Origin: Nocardioides sp. YIM 152315 | Lineage (GTDB): Bacteria; Actinomycetota; Actinomycetes; Propionibacteriales; Nocardioidaceae | Direction of reading: 5' to 3' | NCBI RefSeq assembly: GCF_029210375.1 | Contig: NZ_JARGER010000006.1 | Coordinates: forward strand, 21,474 to 85,473 | DNA length: 64,000 bases | Shown here: piece after piece, positions 25,844 through 33,994 of the stretch | Layout: each line of letters opens with the position of its first letter | Position numbering within the stretch: position 1 is the first letter of the stretch | The notes under the pieces: generated by a model | Told to the model about the DNA's origin: nothing | Seen by the model: only the letters and a program-made list of their open reading frames with translations | Databases searched by the model: none | Translations under genes and position numbers: made by a program

Positions 25844-26113
25844 ATGGCAAAGGATGAGCGACTGATGGTGCGAGTGACGCGGGAGCAACTCGATCTCTTC
25901 AAGGACGCCGCCGACCTGCAGGGTCAGACGGTCTCGGACTTCGCCGTCACTACGCTGATCGCCAAGGCTCACGACGTCATGGCTGAGCAGCGAGTCTTTC
26001 GAGTGAGCGGCGAACGCTGGGAGGAGCTTCTTGCGCGGCTCGACGAGCGACCCACGGTTCGACCCAACTTGGCGGACGCATTGCGGATGCACTCGAAGCG
26101 GGTCTCGCAGTGA
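25844..26113 (+). CDS. DUF1778 antitoxin (TacA-like)
   Basis: The 89-residue protein begins MAKDERLMVRVTREQLDLFKDAAD, the ribbon-helix-helix DNA-binding part of DUF1778 antitoxins. The C-terminal part (SGERWEELLARLDERP) wraps the toxin in this family. I prefer the ATG at 25844 over an upstream start at 25808 because it begins right at the conserved domain. Its stop overlaps the toxin start by 3 nt. The pair is probably autoregulated. Confidence 0.88.
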   Translation: MAKDERLMVRVTREQLDLFKDAADLQGQTVSDFAVTTLIAKAHDVMAEQRVFRVSGERWEELLARLDERPTVRPNLADALRMHSKRVSQ

Positions 26114-26625
26114 GCGACTTCCAGATTGTCCCTCTTGACAATACGCATGCGCTCAACGAGTTCAGCTCAGGCGAGCAGTCACTGGACGACTGGCTTCGCA
26201 AGCATGCACTGGCGAACCAGATCATTCATTCCTCGCGAACGTTCGTCCTCGTGGAGCCTGATTCACCGCGCGTCTGGGGCTACTACTCGTTAACCGTGGC
26301 CTCGATCCAACGGGAGGACGCCACGAAGACTGCGCGATCTGGAATGCCGCAGGCGTATGACATCCCGGCGGTCTTGCTTGCACGCTTGGCGCGGGACGAG
26401 AAGCGGCGGGCCGAGGGGCTGGGACCGCTGCTGCTCGCTGATGCAGTCCTCAGAACGATCAGGATGTCGCAGGACGCCGGCGTCAGGGTCCTGGCCGTCC
26501 ACGCCGTCAACGACAAGGCAAGGTCGTGGTACATCGAGCACGACTTTCTGCCGTCTCCCATTCATGATCGATTGTTGATGCTCAGCGTTCCCGACCTCCT
26601 CGCGACCTGGGATTCAGTTCGCTGA
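26110..26625 (+). CDS. GNAT-family toxin (TacT-like)
   Basis: The 171-residue acetyltransferase starts with GTG overlapping the antitoxin stop (GTGA). It shows FSSGEQSLDDWLRKHALANQ, typical of TacT/AtaT toxins, the acetyl-CoA loop RLARDEKRRAEGLGPLLLADAV, and a C-terminal VNDKARSWYIEHDF. Family members acetylate the amino group of charged tRNAs and stop translation. Base composition is more mixed (more A and T) than in flanking genes, hinting at transfer. Confidence 0.88.
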   Translation: MSDFQIVPLDNTHALNEFSSGEQSLDDWLRKHALANQIIHSSRTFVLVEPDSPRVWGYYSLTVASIQREDATKTARSGMPQAYDIPAVLLARLARDEKRRAEGLGPLLLADAVLRTIRMSQDAGVRVLAVHAVNDKARSWYIEHDFLPSPIHDRLLMLSVPDLLATWDSVR

Positions 26626-26980
26626 GACGAGTGTGCCGTTCACCGCGGGCACTCGGCAGTGACGCCCCATACCGCCGCCATAGCCGTTGCCAGTGCGACC
26701 GATCGCATAGGGCTATGTCGGACTCTGCGTCAGGGCCGTCCTGCGTGCGGTGCCGGCGCGCTAGCGAAGCACCTGCCCGGTGCGCTCGCCGCCGCCGTGC
26801 TGCCTGTCCAACTTCTTCCAGTTCGTCGCCACGATGTGCAATGGCCGGACCACGTCGGTGCGCCCGTGCTGGTCGACGGTGACGACCTCCTCAGCCAGCC
26901 AATCGCATAGCCAGAGCCGAACGTCGTGGCACCGGGAGTGGTTCTCACGCGGATGGCCGCGACGCGCTGCTCGGGTGGTC
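26626..26980. other. Unassigned stretch after the toxin gene
   Basis: No gene with a supported start is visible. On the minus strand a frame ending at 26761 reads DWLAEEVVTVDQHGRTDVV and VATNWKKLDRQHGGG with plausible codon use, but it has no start codon before merging into the neighbouring hydrolase. It may be a relic of a small gene. Confidence 0.35.
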
Positions 26981-27640
26981 TCACCCCGGTGGCGAACCGT
27001 CGAGCAGCGCGTCCAGGGTGAACGACGACGCGGCGCGCTCGAAGGCCGCGCCCTGGCGGAGCATGGAGTGGTTGCCGCCCTCGACCTCGAGGAGCTCGAC
27101 ATCGGTGGTGGCTGCGAGTGCGGCGAGGACCACGCGGACCTTGCCGATGTCCGCCACCGCATCGTCGGTGCCGTGCACGACCAGCACACGTCGACCGCCC
27201 AGATCGGAGCGGTCGTCGGGGTAGACCCACGGGTTCAACGCGACGACACTGCGGACCCCGCTCTCGCCGCCGGCCAGCAGACCCGCACGACCTCCGAGCG
27301 AGTGGCCGACGAGACCGATGGGAAGGTTGCCGTACCTGGCCCGCACCTGTGCCAGCGCCCACCTCACGTCCTCGATCGGCGTGCGCGCGGTGTTCCAGCC
27401 GCGGTGGCTGTTGAGCAGCCGCAGCACCGCTACCCGACCTCGCCCGTCCCGAGCGATCCGGCGGGCCAGGGGGACCATCCGCAGCACGGACAGCTGCGCC
27501 GGACTCACCCGCGTGCGGCCGGGGCGAGACGACCCACCGTGCAGGATCAGGACCACCGCCTCGGGACGGCGTGGCGCGTAGGTCGTCACCAGGTGAGCCT
27601 CGGACACGGACCTACTGTGACCGGGGGGTGGTGAGGTCAT
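26981..27640 (-). CDS. Alpha/beta hydrolase
   Basis: The 219-residue hydrolase has the oxyanion block VLILHGGSS, the nucleophile elbow GLVGHSLGGRAG, the acid in VVHGTDDAV and the histidine in GGNHSML, so the triad is complete. There is no signal peptide, so it is cytosolic. ATG 27640 is used; an upstream extension would run into the divergent peptidase leader. The substrate is unknown. Confidence 0.85.
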   Translation of the reverse strand: MTSPPPGHSRSVSEAHLVTTYAPRRPEAVVLILHGGSSRPGRTRVSPAQLSVLRMVPLARRIARDGRGRVAVLRLLNSHRGWNTARTPIEDVRWALAQVRARYGNLPIGLVGHSLGGRAGLLAGGESGVRSVVALNPWVYPDDRSDLGGRRVLVVHGTDDAVADIGKVRVVLAALAATTDVELLEVEGGNHSMLRQGAAFERAASSFTLDALLDGSPPG

Positions 27641-27731
27641 TCGCTGGTATCCCCGTCCAGCAGCGATGATTCCGGCGTCGGCCGTCGGTCGATACGCCGC
27701 ACCCACTCATCGACGTTTTCCGGGAGGCATC

Positions 27732-28403
27732 GTGAAGCTCCTGCTCACCTCCGGGGGTGTCACCAACACGACCATCCGCGAGGCGCTGGTCGACCTGCTG
27801 GGCAAGCCGGTCGCCGACTCCACCGCCCTCTGCATCCCCACGGCGCAGTACGGACACCCCTGGGTCGGCCCGGGGGTCAAGGCCTGGCAGTTCATCAGCG
27901 GCAACTCGGACAACCCGATGGTCGACCTGGGCTGGAAGTCCGTCGGCGTACTGGAGCTCACCGCGCTGCCCAGCATCGACGAAGAGCGCTGGGTGCCCCT
28001 GGTCAGGGAGACCGACGTCCTGCTGGCGGCGGGCGGCGACGTCCTGTACCTGTGCCACTGGATGCGGCAGTCCGGGCTGGCTGACCTGCTTCCCTCGCTG
28101 AGCAGGACGGTCTGGGTCGGCCTGAGCGCGGGGAGCATGGTGATGACTCCCGAGGTCGGGGACGACTTCATCCAGTGGCGGCCGCCGACCGGCGACGACA
28201 GCACGCTGGGCGTCGTTGACTTCTCGATCTGTCCACACCTGGCTCAGGACGGCATGCCGGGCAACTCCATGGCCGAGGCGGAACAGTGGGCGGCCGGCAT
28301 CTCGGGTCCCGCCTACGCGATGGACGACCAGACGGCCATCAAGGTGATCGACGGCACCGTCGAGGTCGTCTCCGAGGGGCACTGGACGCTGCTCTCGTCC
28401 TAG
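27732..28403 (+). CDS. Peptidase S51 (dipeptidase E/cyanophycinase-like)
   Basis: The 223-residue protein shows the S51 hallmarks: LLLTSGGVTN, IPTAQY, LAAGGDVLYL, and the serine-nucleophile elbow VGLSAGSMVM near residue 135. A late DFSICPHLAQ supplies the histidine. Family members cleave Asp-X dipeptides or similar bonds. The GTG at 27732 has a good GGGAGG site 5 nt upstream; a longer frame to 27666 lacks one. A perfect hairpin follows immediately. Confidence 0.88.
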   Translation: MKLLLTSGGVTNTTIREALVDLLGKPVADSTALCIPTAQYGHPWVGPGVKAWQFISGNSDNPMVDLGWKSVGVLELTALPSIDEERWVPLVRETDVLLAAGGDVLYLCHWMRQSGLADLLPSLSRTVWVGLSAGSMVMTPEVGDDFIQWRPPTGDDSTLGVVDFSICPHLAQDGMPGNSMAEAEQWAAGISGPAYAMDDQTAIKVIDGTVEVVSEGHWTLLSS

Positions 28404-28404
28404 C

Positions 28405-28429
28405 CGCCGTCCGCGTGGCGCGGACGGCG
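28405..28429. terminator. Bidirectional terminator hairpin
   Basis: CGCCGTCCGCG (28405-28415) pairs perfectly with CGCGGACGGCG (28419-28429) around a 3-nt loop. It fills the gap between the convergent peptidase (ends 28403) and acetyltransferase (ends 28430) genes. Confidence 0.8.
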
Positions 28430-28954
28430 TCACCGGATCTCCGGGCTCGTGAAGGCCCAGTCGAAGCCGTCCTCGCCCTGGCAGTCCATGGTGGGATCAC
28501 GCTGGAGCCCGGCCTTCAGCGCCACGTGCCGGCTCGGCCGGTTGCCGGGGCGCACGCGCGCCACGATCGTCTCCCCCGGCAACTGGTCTACGACCCTCGC
28601 CACCACGGCCGCGGCGGCCTCGGTGGCGAAGCCCCGACCCCACATCTCCGGCACGAAGCGATAGACCAGGTTCAACACGGGGCGTCCGTGGATCAGCATC
28701 CGCTTCACACCGGCGTAGCCGATGATGCGGTCCGATCCGGAGTCGCGGACGCACCAGTAGCCGAAGCCGTGCTCGTCCCAGTGGCGGACCCACCGATCCA
28801 CCAGCTCAGCGGCGTCGCCGAGATCCTCGAGCCGATCGGACGGGTTGTGCTCGACGGTGCGCGCGTCCCCGAGGATCGCGAACACTCCCGCCGAATCGCT
28901 CGCCACCGGCCTGGTCAATCGCAGCCGCTCGGTCCTCAGCTCCTGCGCACCCAC
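28430..28954 (-). CDS. GNAT-family N-acetyltransferase (RimJ/RimL-like)
   Basis: The 174-residue protein has the opening LRTERLRLTRPVASD and the acetyl-CoA loop PEMWGRGFATEAAAAVV of RimJ-type GNATs. Between them is FGYWCVRDSGSDRIIGYAGVK. The substrate is unknown. The start is uncertain: GTG 28954 (weak GGGAG upstream) or GTG 28981. The C-terminus runs up to the shared terminator. Confidence 0.82.
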   Translation of the reverse strand: MGAQELRTERLRLTRPVASDSAGVFAILGDARTVEHNPSDRLEDLGDAAELVDRWVRHWDEHGFGYWCVRDSGSDRIIGYAGVKRMLIHGRPVLNLVYRFVPEMWGRGFATEAAAAVVARVVDQLPGETIVARVRPGNRPSRHVALKAGLQRDPTMDCQGEDGFDWAFTSPEIR

Positions 28955-29044
28955 AGCTGGATGCTCCCACGACGCGGCCACGGACACCCCGAGCACTGAG
29001 CGCCTCCGCGCAGACGCTGCGTCCTGCAGCCAGGATCCAGGCTC

Positions 29045-29062
29045 GGTGATCCGCGGATCACC
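29045..29062. repeat. Perfect 18-bp palindrome GGTGATCCGCGGATCACC
   Basis: The two 9-bp halves are exact inverse complements. It lies about 25 bp left of the IS481-type end and 90 bp behind the start of the acetyltransferase. It could be an operator or a target-site feature of the insertion. Confidence 0.6.
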
Positions 29063-29086
29063 GGGCCTTGTGGCCTGCCGCGTTCG

Positions 29087-30040
29087 GTCGGGCTGACAGT
29101 GTCCTGGTTCAGGACATCCCGGAGGCATGTCTCAAGACATTCCGGACTGATGCCGCGAGTCATACCGGACTGAGCGGTCGCCCGGTCCCAGCGTCCGGGC
29201 ATGACACTGAACCGATTGCTGATCACCTCCGTGGTGATCGAGAACCGACCCGTCCGCGAGGTCGCCACCCAGCACGGCGTCTCCCAGTCCTGGCTCTATC
29301 AGCTCCTCGCCCGCTACAAGGCCGAGGGCGAGGCCGCCTTCGAACCCCGCTCCCGCCGACCCCGCTGCGTCCCCACCACGACCCCCGCCGAGACCGTCGA
29401 CCTGATCCTCGAGCTGCGCGAGAAGCTGACCATCACCGGGCTCGACGCCGGCCCCGACACCATCCGGTGGCATCTCGAGCACCACCACGCGACCGTGGTG
29501 TCCCGGGCCACGATCGCCCGCTACCTGACCAAGCACGGGCTGGTGGTCCCGGAACCGAAGAAGAAGCCGAAGTCGTCCTACATCAGTTTCGCCGCGGCCA
29601 TGCCGAACGAGACCTGGCAGTCCGACTTCACCCACTACCGACTCGCCAAGGCTGACGGCCGCCCCGGCGCGGACTGCGAGATCCTGACCTGGCTCGACGA
29701 CTGCTCCCGCTACGCCCTCTCGGTCACCGCCCACCACCGGATCACCGGACCGATCGTGCTGCGAACCTTCCGCGAAACCGTTGCCGAGCACGGGATCCCC
29801 GCCTCCACGCTCACCGACAACGGCATGGTCTTCACCACCAGGCTCTCTCAGGGCAAGAAAGGAGCCGGCACCCGCAACGGCTTCGAGACCGAGCTGCGCC
29901 GACTCAACGTGATCCAGAAGAACGGACGACCCAACCACCCCACCACCCAGGGCAAGGTCCCACGCTTCCAGCAGACGATGAAGAAGTGGCTGCACGCCCA
30001 GCCCGTGCAGCCGACCACGATCGACGACCTCCGGACCTAG
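29087..30040 (+). mobile_element. Truncated IS481-family element (left end and most of transposase)
   Basis: The left end begins near 29087 with GTCGGGCTGACAGTGTCCTG and TTCAGGACATC, followed by the near-palindromic TGTCTCAAGACA. A 32-bp stretch (29087-29118) recurs with one mismatch at 63938-63969, where another copy begins. The right part of the element, including the end of the transposase and the right terminal repeat, is missing. Sequence after 30040 is unrelated. Confidence 0.85.
29201..30040 (+). pseudogene. IS481-family transposase, truncated and lacking the catalytic Glu
   Basis: The 279-residue product has the N-terminal HTH (VREVATQHGVSQSWLYQLLARY) and the integrase core with WQSDFTHY and LTDNGMVF, the first two catalytic aspartates. 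The third catalytic position normally reads GKVERF, but here it is GKVPRF. About 60-100 C-terminal residues are missing, and the frame ends with a junction stop after TTIDDLRT. Both defects predict an inactive enzyme. The 208 bp that follow, to the sigma-factor gene, hold no recognisable gene. Confidence 0.88.
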
Positions 30041-30248
30041 CAGAGTCGTTCGCACGGGGTGTGGTCGGCCGAGGCGCCGTCGACCACGTCGGACTCGGGG
30101 TCGGAGGCCGTCGAGCAGCTGCGTGGTTGGCTGTCAGCAACATGACGTCGCTCGTAAGCCAGTGGGCCGGCTCGCGAGCGGCGGCGGCCCTGAGACGCGA
30201 CACGTCTGCGGGCTACCTGCAATCGGGTTAGTCAGCCGCGCGGGTGGG

Positions 30249-30935
30249 TTACGCAGCGGCCTCGAGTCGGTCGCGGAGCTCTTGGAGATGACGCCGCAGG
30301 AGACGTGAGACGTGGTACTGGGTGACCCCCACCTCCTGCGCGATCTCCTCCTGGGTGCAATCTTCCACGAACCGCCGGTACAGGATCAGCTGTGCGCGCG
30401 GGGAGAGCTGACGTAGGTGTGGCCACAGCAGGAGGCGAGCTTCGACTCGTTCCAAGGAACGGTCGTCCTCGTCGATGAGGGTGGTTCCGACGGGCTCCAT
30501 CGACCCGTGGTAGGGGAGATCGAGGCTGCGAGGGTGGAAGTAGCTCTCGACATCGACTCCGTCAACGATGTGGGCGACTAGGCCTCCGGCTCGCACGTGG
30601 TTGTCTTGGACGCTGCGTGGTGGTCGGATGACCCACGCGGAGTCGCGGAAGTAGTGCCGCATGGCGCCAGCCATGCATGGGATCGCGTAGGCCAAGAACT
30701 CGATCCCGCGTCCTGGGTCGAACTGCCGAGCCGCCCGCACGAGCTCCATGTACGCCGTCTGTTCCAGATCGGGTCGAAACGGCGTGCGTCCGCCGTAGCG
30801 ACGCGCGATCGAGCGCGCTACCTCGAGGTTCTCGAGGATGAGCCGGTCGACGAGTTCGGCGCGCTCGTCGCCTTCGACTGTAGCGATCTGGGCGACGAGG
30901 GCGGCGTTGCGAGCTCGCAGTTCTGCGTCAGGCAC
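30249..30935 (-). CDS. SigB/SigF-type RNA polymerase sigma factor
   Basis: The 228-residue sigma-70 protein has region 2 (ENLEVARSIARRYGGR, DLEQTAYMELVRAARQFDPGRG) and region 4 (LSPRAQLILYRRFVEDCTQEEIAQEVGVTQYHVSRLLRRHL). It therefore belongs to the general-stress/sporulation type rather than ECF. Region 3 is short. GTG 30935 has AGGGAGAA just upstream. No anti-sigma gene is adjacent. A one-mismatch copy of the island promoter motif (TGTCACG-N16-GATC) lies 40 bp upstream. Confidence 0.88.
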   Translation of the reverse strand: MPDAELRARNAALVAQIATVEGDERAELVDRLILENLEVARSIARRYGGRTPFRPDLEQTAYMELVRAARQFDPGRGIEFLAYAIPCMAGAMRHYFRDSAWVIRPPRSVQDNHVRAGGLVAHIVDGVDVESYFHPRSLDLPYHGSMEPVGTTLIDEDDRSLERVEARLLLWPHLRQLSPRAQLILYRRFVEDCTQEEIAQEVGVTQYHVSRLLRRHLQELRDRLEAAA

Positions 30936-30974
30936 GAGGTTCTCCCTGCAGTGTGGGGTCGCTGCCTTCTTTTC

Positions 30975-31001
30975 GATCGGTGGTGGCTCGAAGGCGTGAC
31001 A
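30975..31001 (-). promoter_or_regulatory. Variant ECF-type promoter motif (TGTCACG-N16-GATC)
   Basis: On the minus strand TGTCACG (31001-30995) is followed by 16 nt and GATCG (30978-30974), one base away from the island consensus GGTC. It points at the sigma-factor start at 30935, 39 bp further on. Confidence 0.5.
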
Positions 31002-31084
31002 GTTGCCGGTCTCCGAGGCGCTTCCCGATGACCGCACCCTCTGCGGAGTGCGGGTCGACTTCGATGAAGACCCGGCGCAACGCG

Positions 31085-31627
31085 TCACTCTTCCCAGTCG
31101 AGGTCTCCGTGTCGGATCCGGTACACCTGGTAGCGGCCGTTGTCGACGTGACCGATCTCGGTCACCCACTCCATCCCGATCCGCTCCGCGGTCGCGGCAG
31201 CGCGCTTGTTGTCGGGCTGCACCAGGGCGAAGATCTCGATCTCCCCCATGTCGTGGATGGCCCAGCGGACGAGGGCGTCGCCGGCTTCGGCGGCGTAGCC
31301 ATGTCCCCACGCGCTGGGGGAGAGGGCCCACGCCAGCGCGATGCTCTCGCCGCCAACCGAAGCGGGGTGCAGGGTCAGGCCGCCGATGACCGCCGAGGAC
31401 CCCCGGCGACCGACAGCCCAATGCCCTAGCGCCTTCTCGCTCAGGCTGTCTCGGTCAGCCCAGGAAGCGAGCAGCGCACGCATCCCCTCCACAGTGTCAG
31501 GCGGCCCCAGCTCCGGCGGAACCCACTCCCTCACCGACGGCGCCGAGAAGATGGCGAAGGCGGCATCGACGTCGGTTGCTTCCCACGGCCGCAGGACGAG
31601 CCGTGGTGTCTGGATGATCCGGGACAT
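31085..31627 (-). CDS. GNAT-family N-acetyltransferase
   Basis: The 180-residue RimJ/RimL-type protein starts MSRIIQTPRLVLRPWEATD and has the acetyl-CoA loop PSAWGHGYAAEAGDALV. The substrate is unknown. The ATG at 31627 has AGGTGAG-like sequence upstream and lies 42 bp from the -10 part of the island promoter motif at 31669-31695. It diverges from the small zinc-ribbon gene at 31775. Confidence 0.88.
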   Translation of the reverse strand: MSRIIQTPRLVLRPWEATDVDAAFAIFSAPSVREWVPPELGPPDTVEGMRALLASWADRDSLSEKALGHWAVGRRGSSAVIGGLTLHPASVGGESIALAWALSPSAWGHGYAAEAGDALVRWAIHDMGEIEIFALVQPDNKRAAATAERIGMEWVTEIGHVDNGRYQVYRIRHGDLDWEE

Positions 31628-31668
31628 GGTTCTCACCTCCGCGAGAGGGTGCGCGTCGCTGTCGTGAT

Positions 31669-31695
31669 GACCACGCAGCCCCTCACGGCGTGACA
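31669..31695 (-). promoter_or_regulatory. Island ECF-type promoter for the acetyltransferase
   Basis: Minus strand: TGTCACG (31695-31689), 16 nt, GGTCAT (31672-31667). It matches the island consensus exactly. It is back to back with the next motif on the plus strand, 26 bp away. Confidence 0.75.
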
Positions 31696-31721
31696 CCGGC
31701 CAGACACACACCTGTGAGACC

Positions 31722-31748
31722 TGTCACGCCGTGTGCCTGGGTCCGGTC
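31722..31748 (+). promoter_or_regulatory. Island ECF-type promoter for the zinc-ribbon gene
   Basis: TGTCACG (31722-31728), 16 nt, GGTCGG starting at 31745. It exactly matches the consensus and points at the gene that starts at 31775-31799. Confidence 0.75.
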
Positions 31749-31774
31749 GGTTCATCGACCTGTGAGCGTGGGAG

Positions 31775-32113
31775 GTGAGGACGCTGACCAGCGTCTTGAT
31801 GAGCTGCACGCGGTGCGGCGACGAGATCGAAGTCGTCATGGACCGCGCGATCCTCCGCATGGACGAAGAGGTACGTGCGAGGGCGGAGCTCTTGTTCTGC
31901 TGCCCGATCTGCGGCCGGCCCGGCTACCGGCGCGTCGACGGAGACCTCCTCACCGCCCTGCTCGCGGTCGGCGTGATGCCGTTGCGGTTGAGCGAGCCCA
32001 GCCTGCCGCCCGAGGACCGCCCGCCCGCGTTCCCCCGCCTGACCTTCGAGGACCTCTTCACCTGGCACGAACTGCTGCGCTCGGTCCACAACGTCGCGCC
32101 CTGGGAGGGTTGA
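31775..32113 (+). CDS. Small zinc-ribbon protein
   Basis: The protein of about 100-112 residues carries CTRCGDE near its start and CCPICGRPGYR about 30 residues later, a four-cysteine zinc ribbon. A Pro-rich part and LTFEDLFTWHELLRSV follow. Function is unknown; similar small ribbons occur as solitary proteins in actinobacteria. The start is unsure: GTG 31775 overlaps a strong GGAGGTGAGG at 31771-31780. That site would fit a start just after it (CTG 31784) or, less well, ATG 31799, which begins right at the ribbon. Confidence 0.75.
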   Translation: MRTLTSVLMSCTRCGDEIEVVMDRAILRMDEEVRARAELLFCCPICGRPGYRRVDGDLLTALLAVGVMPLRLSEPSLPPEDRPPAFPRLTFEDLFTWHELLRSVHNVAPWEG

Positions 32114-32127
32114 CGCGCTCCCGCAGT

Positions 32128-32154
32128 TGTCACGTCTGCCGGCGCCGCCCGGTC
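32128..32154 (+). promoter_or_regulatory. Island ECF-type promoter for the esterase operon
   Basis: TGTCACG (32128-32134), 16 nt, GGTCGTC starting at 32151. The esterase ATG is 44 bp downstream. Confidence 0.75.
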
Positions 32155-32197
32155 GTCCTCAGAGTCCGGACCACCCACATCATCAGGAGGATCCCCG

Positions 32198-33148
32198 ATG
32201 AGCAAGCACTACCTGGAGCCTGAGGCGCAAGCCATGGCCGACGCCACGGCGAAGCCGCCCTACTTCTACGAGATGACGCCCGAGCAGGCTCGCAAGGTCC
32301 TCGACGACGTCCAGGCCCAGCCGATCGCGAAGTCGGACGTCGAGGAGAAGTGGGTCGAGGTCCCGGCCGAGGTCGGACTCGTCCGCGCCCGCATCGTGAA
32401 GCCCGCCGGAAGCACCGGCCCGCTCCCGGCGATCCTCTACATCCACGGCGGCGGCTGGGTGCTCGGCAACGCCGGCACCCACGACCGCCTCGTGCGCGAC
32501 CTCGCCACCGGCGTCTCCGCCGCAGTCGTGTTCGTCGAGTACGACCGCTCCCCCGAGGCCAAGTACCCGGTCGCGATCGAGCAGGCGTACGCCACCGCGC
32601 AGTGGATCACCACCCATGGCGTCGACGAGGGCATCGACGTCTCCCGCATCGCGGTGGCCGGCGACTCCGTCGGCGGCAACATGGCCGCAGCGGTCGCGAT
32701 CATGGCCAAGCAGCGCGGCGACGTGACCTTCCGCCAGCAGTCGCTCTACTACCCGGTGACCGACGCCGCGATGGACACCGACAGCTACCTCGAGTTCGCC
32801 GACGGCCCGTTCCTGCTCGCGAAGTCGATGGCCTGGTTCTGGGACGCCTACCTGCCCGACGAGACCCAGCGCGGGCAGATCACCGCCTCTCCGCTGCGCG
32901 CCACGCTCGACGACCTCGCCGGGCTCCCGGACGCGCTCGTCATCGTCGACGAGAACGACGTCCTGCGCGACGAGGGCGAGGCCTACGCGCGACGGCTCAT
33001 CGAGGCCGGCGTGCGCACCACCACGGTCCGCTACAACGCCACCATCCACGACTTCATGATGCTCAACCCGCTGCGGCCCTCCGCGGCCAGCACGGGCGCC
33101 ATCCAGCAGGCCGTCGCGGTCCTCCGCGGCGCGCTCCACGCCGCCTGA
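32198..33148 (+). CDS. Alpha/beta hydrolase fold-3 esterase (HSL family)
   Basis: The 316-residue cytosolic esterase has the HSL oxyanion motif LYIHGGGWVLGN, the nucleophile elbow VAGDSVGGNMA, the acid DENDVLRDEGE and the histidine IHDFMML. A good AGGAGG site precedes the ATG. It is the first gene after an island promoter motif. The next hydrolase follows after 30 bp and both may share one transcript with the cytochrome b gene. Confidence 0.9.
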   Translation: MSKHYLEPEAQAMADATAKPPYFYEMTPEQARKVLDDVQAQPIAKSDVEEKWVEVPAEVGLVRARIVKPAGSTGPLPAILYIHGGGWVLGNAGTHDRLVRDLATGVSAAVVFVEYDRSPEAKYPVAIEQAYATAQWITTHGVDEGIDVSRIAVAGDSVGGNMAAAVAIMAKQRGDVTFRQQSLYYPVTDAAMDTDSYLEFADGPFLLAKSMAWFWDAYLPDETQRGQITASPLRATLDDLAGLPDALVIVDENDVLRDEGEAYARRLIEAGVRTTTVRYNATIHDFMMLNPLRPSAASTGAIQQAVAVLRGALHAA

Positions 33149-33178
33149 TCTCGCCCCTCGGCCCCACAGGAGGACCCC

Positions 33179-33913
33179 ATGAGCCACCCGAACCCGATCG
33201 TCGTGCTCGTCCACGGCGCGTTCGCCGAGTCCGCAAGGTGGATCGGCGTGATCGAGAAGCTGAGCGAGCAGGGCATCGACGCGGTCGCCGCCGCGAACCC
33301 GCTGCGCAGCGTCACCGGAGACGCCGAATACGTCCGCGACGTCATCGCCGGCCTCGGCCGCCCCGTCCTGCTGGTCGGCCACTCCTACGGCGGCATGGTG
33401 ATCACCGAGGCCGCCTCGGACAACCCGAACGTCGTCGGCCTGGTCTACGTCGCCGCGTTCGCACCCGACCAGGGCGAGAGCGCCCTCCAGCTGTCGGTGA
33501 CCCACCCCGGCAGCACGCTCGGTGAAGCGCTGAGGTCCTACCCGGTCTCCAGCGGTGGCAACGAGCTCGCGATCCGGCTCGACGCGTTTCACACCCAGTT
33601 CGCCGCCGACGTCCCCGCGACGGTCGCCGAGCACATGGCTCGCACCCAACGGCCGGCCACCGAGTACGCGCTCAGCGAGGGCCTGCCGACCAGCACGCCG
33701 GCTTGGAAGACGCTGCCATCCTGGTTCGTGATCGGTGTCGAGGACCACAACATCCCGGCGGCGGCGCTTCGCGTCCAGGCCGAGCGGGCCGCTGCACGAG
33801 GGGTTCGGGAAGTGGCCGGCGGCTCGCACGCGGTCGCGGTCTCCCGGCCCGACGAGGTCGCCGCCAGCATCGCCGAGGCCTTCGAGGCCTGCGTCGCCGA
33901 CGCCGCAGCCTGA
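33179..33913 (+). CDS. Alpha/beta hydrolase (EstC-like)
   Basis: The 244-residue hydrolase has VVLVHGAFAESARW, the nucleophile elbow LVGHSYGGMVI, the acid in FVIGVEDHNIP and the final GGSHAVAVSRP histidine. It belongs to the same subfamily as the hydrolases at 56.3 kb and 61.5 kb (shared ANPLRS, GHSYGG and YV.AFAPDEGES-type blocks), so the island carries three related copies. AGGAGG lies upstream of the ATG. It has no signal peptide. Confidence 0.88.
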   Translation: MSHPNPIVVLVHGAFAESARWIGVIEKLSEQGIDAVAAANPLRSVTGDAEYVRDVIAGLGRPVLLVGHSYGGMVITEAASDNPNVVGLVYVAAFAPDQGESALQLSVTHPGSTLGEALRSYPVSSGGNELAIRLDAFHTQFAADVPATVAEHMARTQRPATEYALSEGLPTSTPAWKTLPSWFVIGVEDHNIPAAALRVQAERAAARGVREVAGGSHAVAVSRPDEVAASIAEAFEACVADAAA

Positions 33914-33994
33914 CCCCAGCGCGGATGGGGTGACTCGCAGGTGGGCCGCCCCATCCGTCTCCACGACGACGTACTGACCGGCTCGAGGAACGCC

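Noticed and set aside
26730..27362. Minus-strand frame overlapping the alpha/beta hydrolase near 27 kb
   Set aside because: It is out of frame with the clear hydrolase and has shadow-type composition; only the short segment below 26930 might be a relic.
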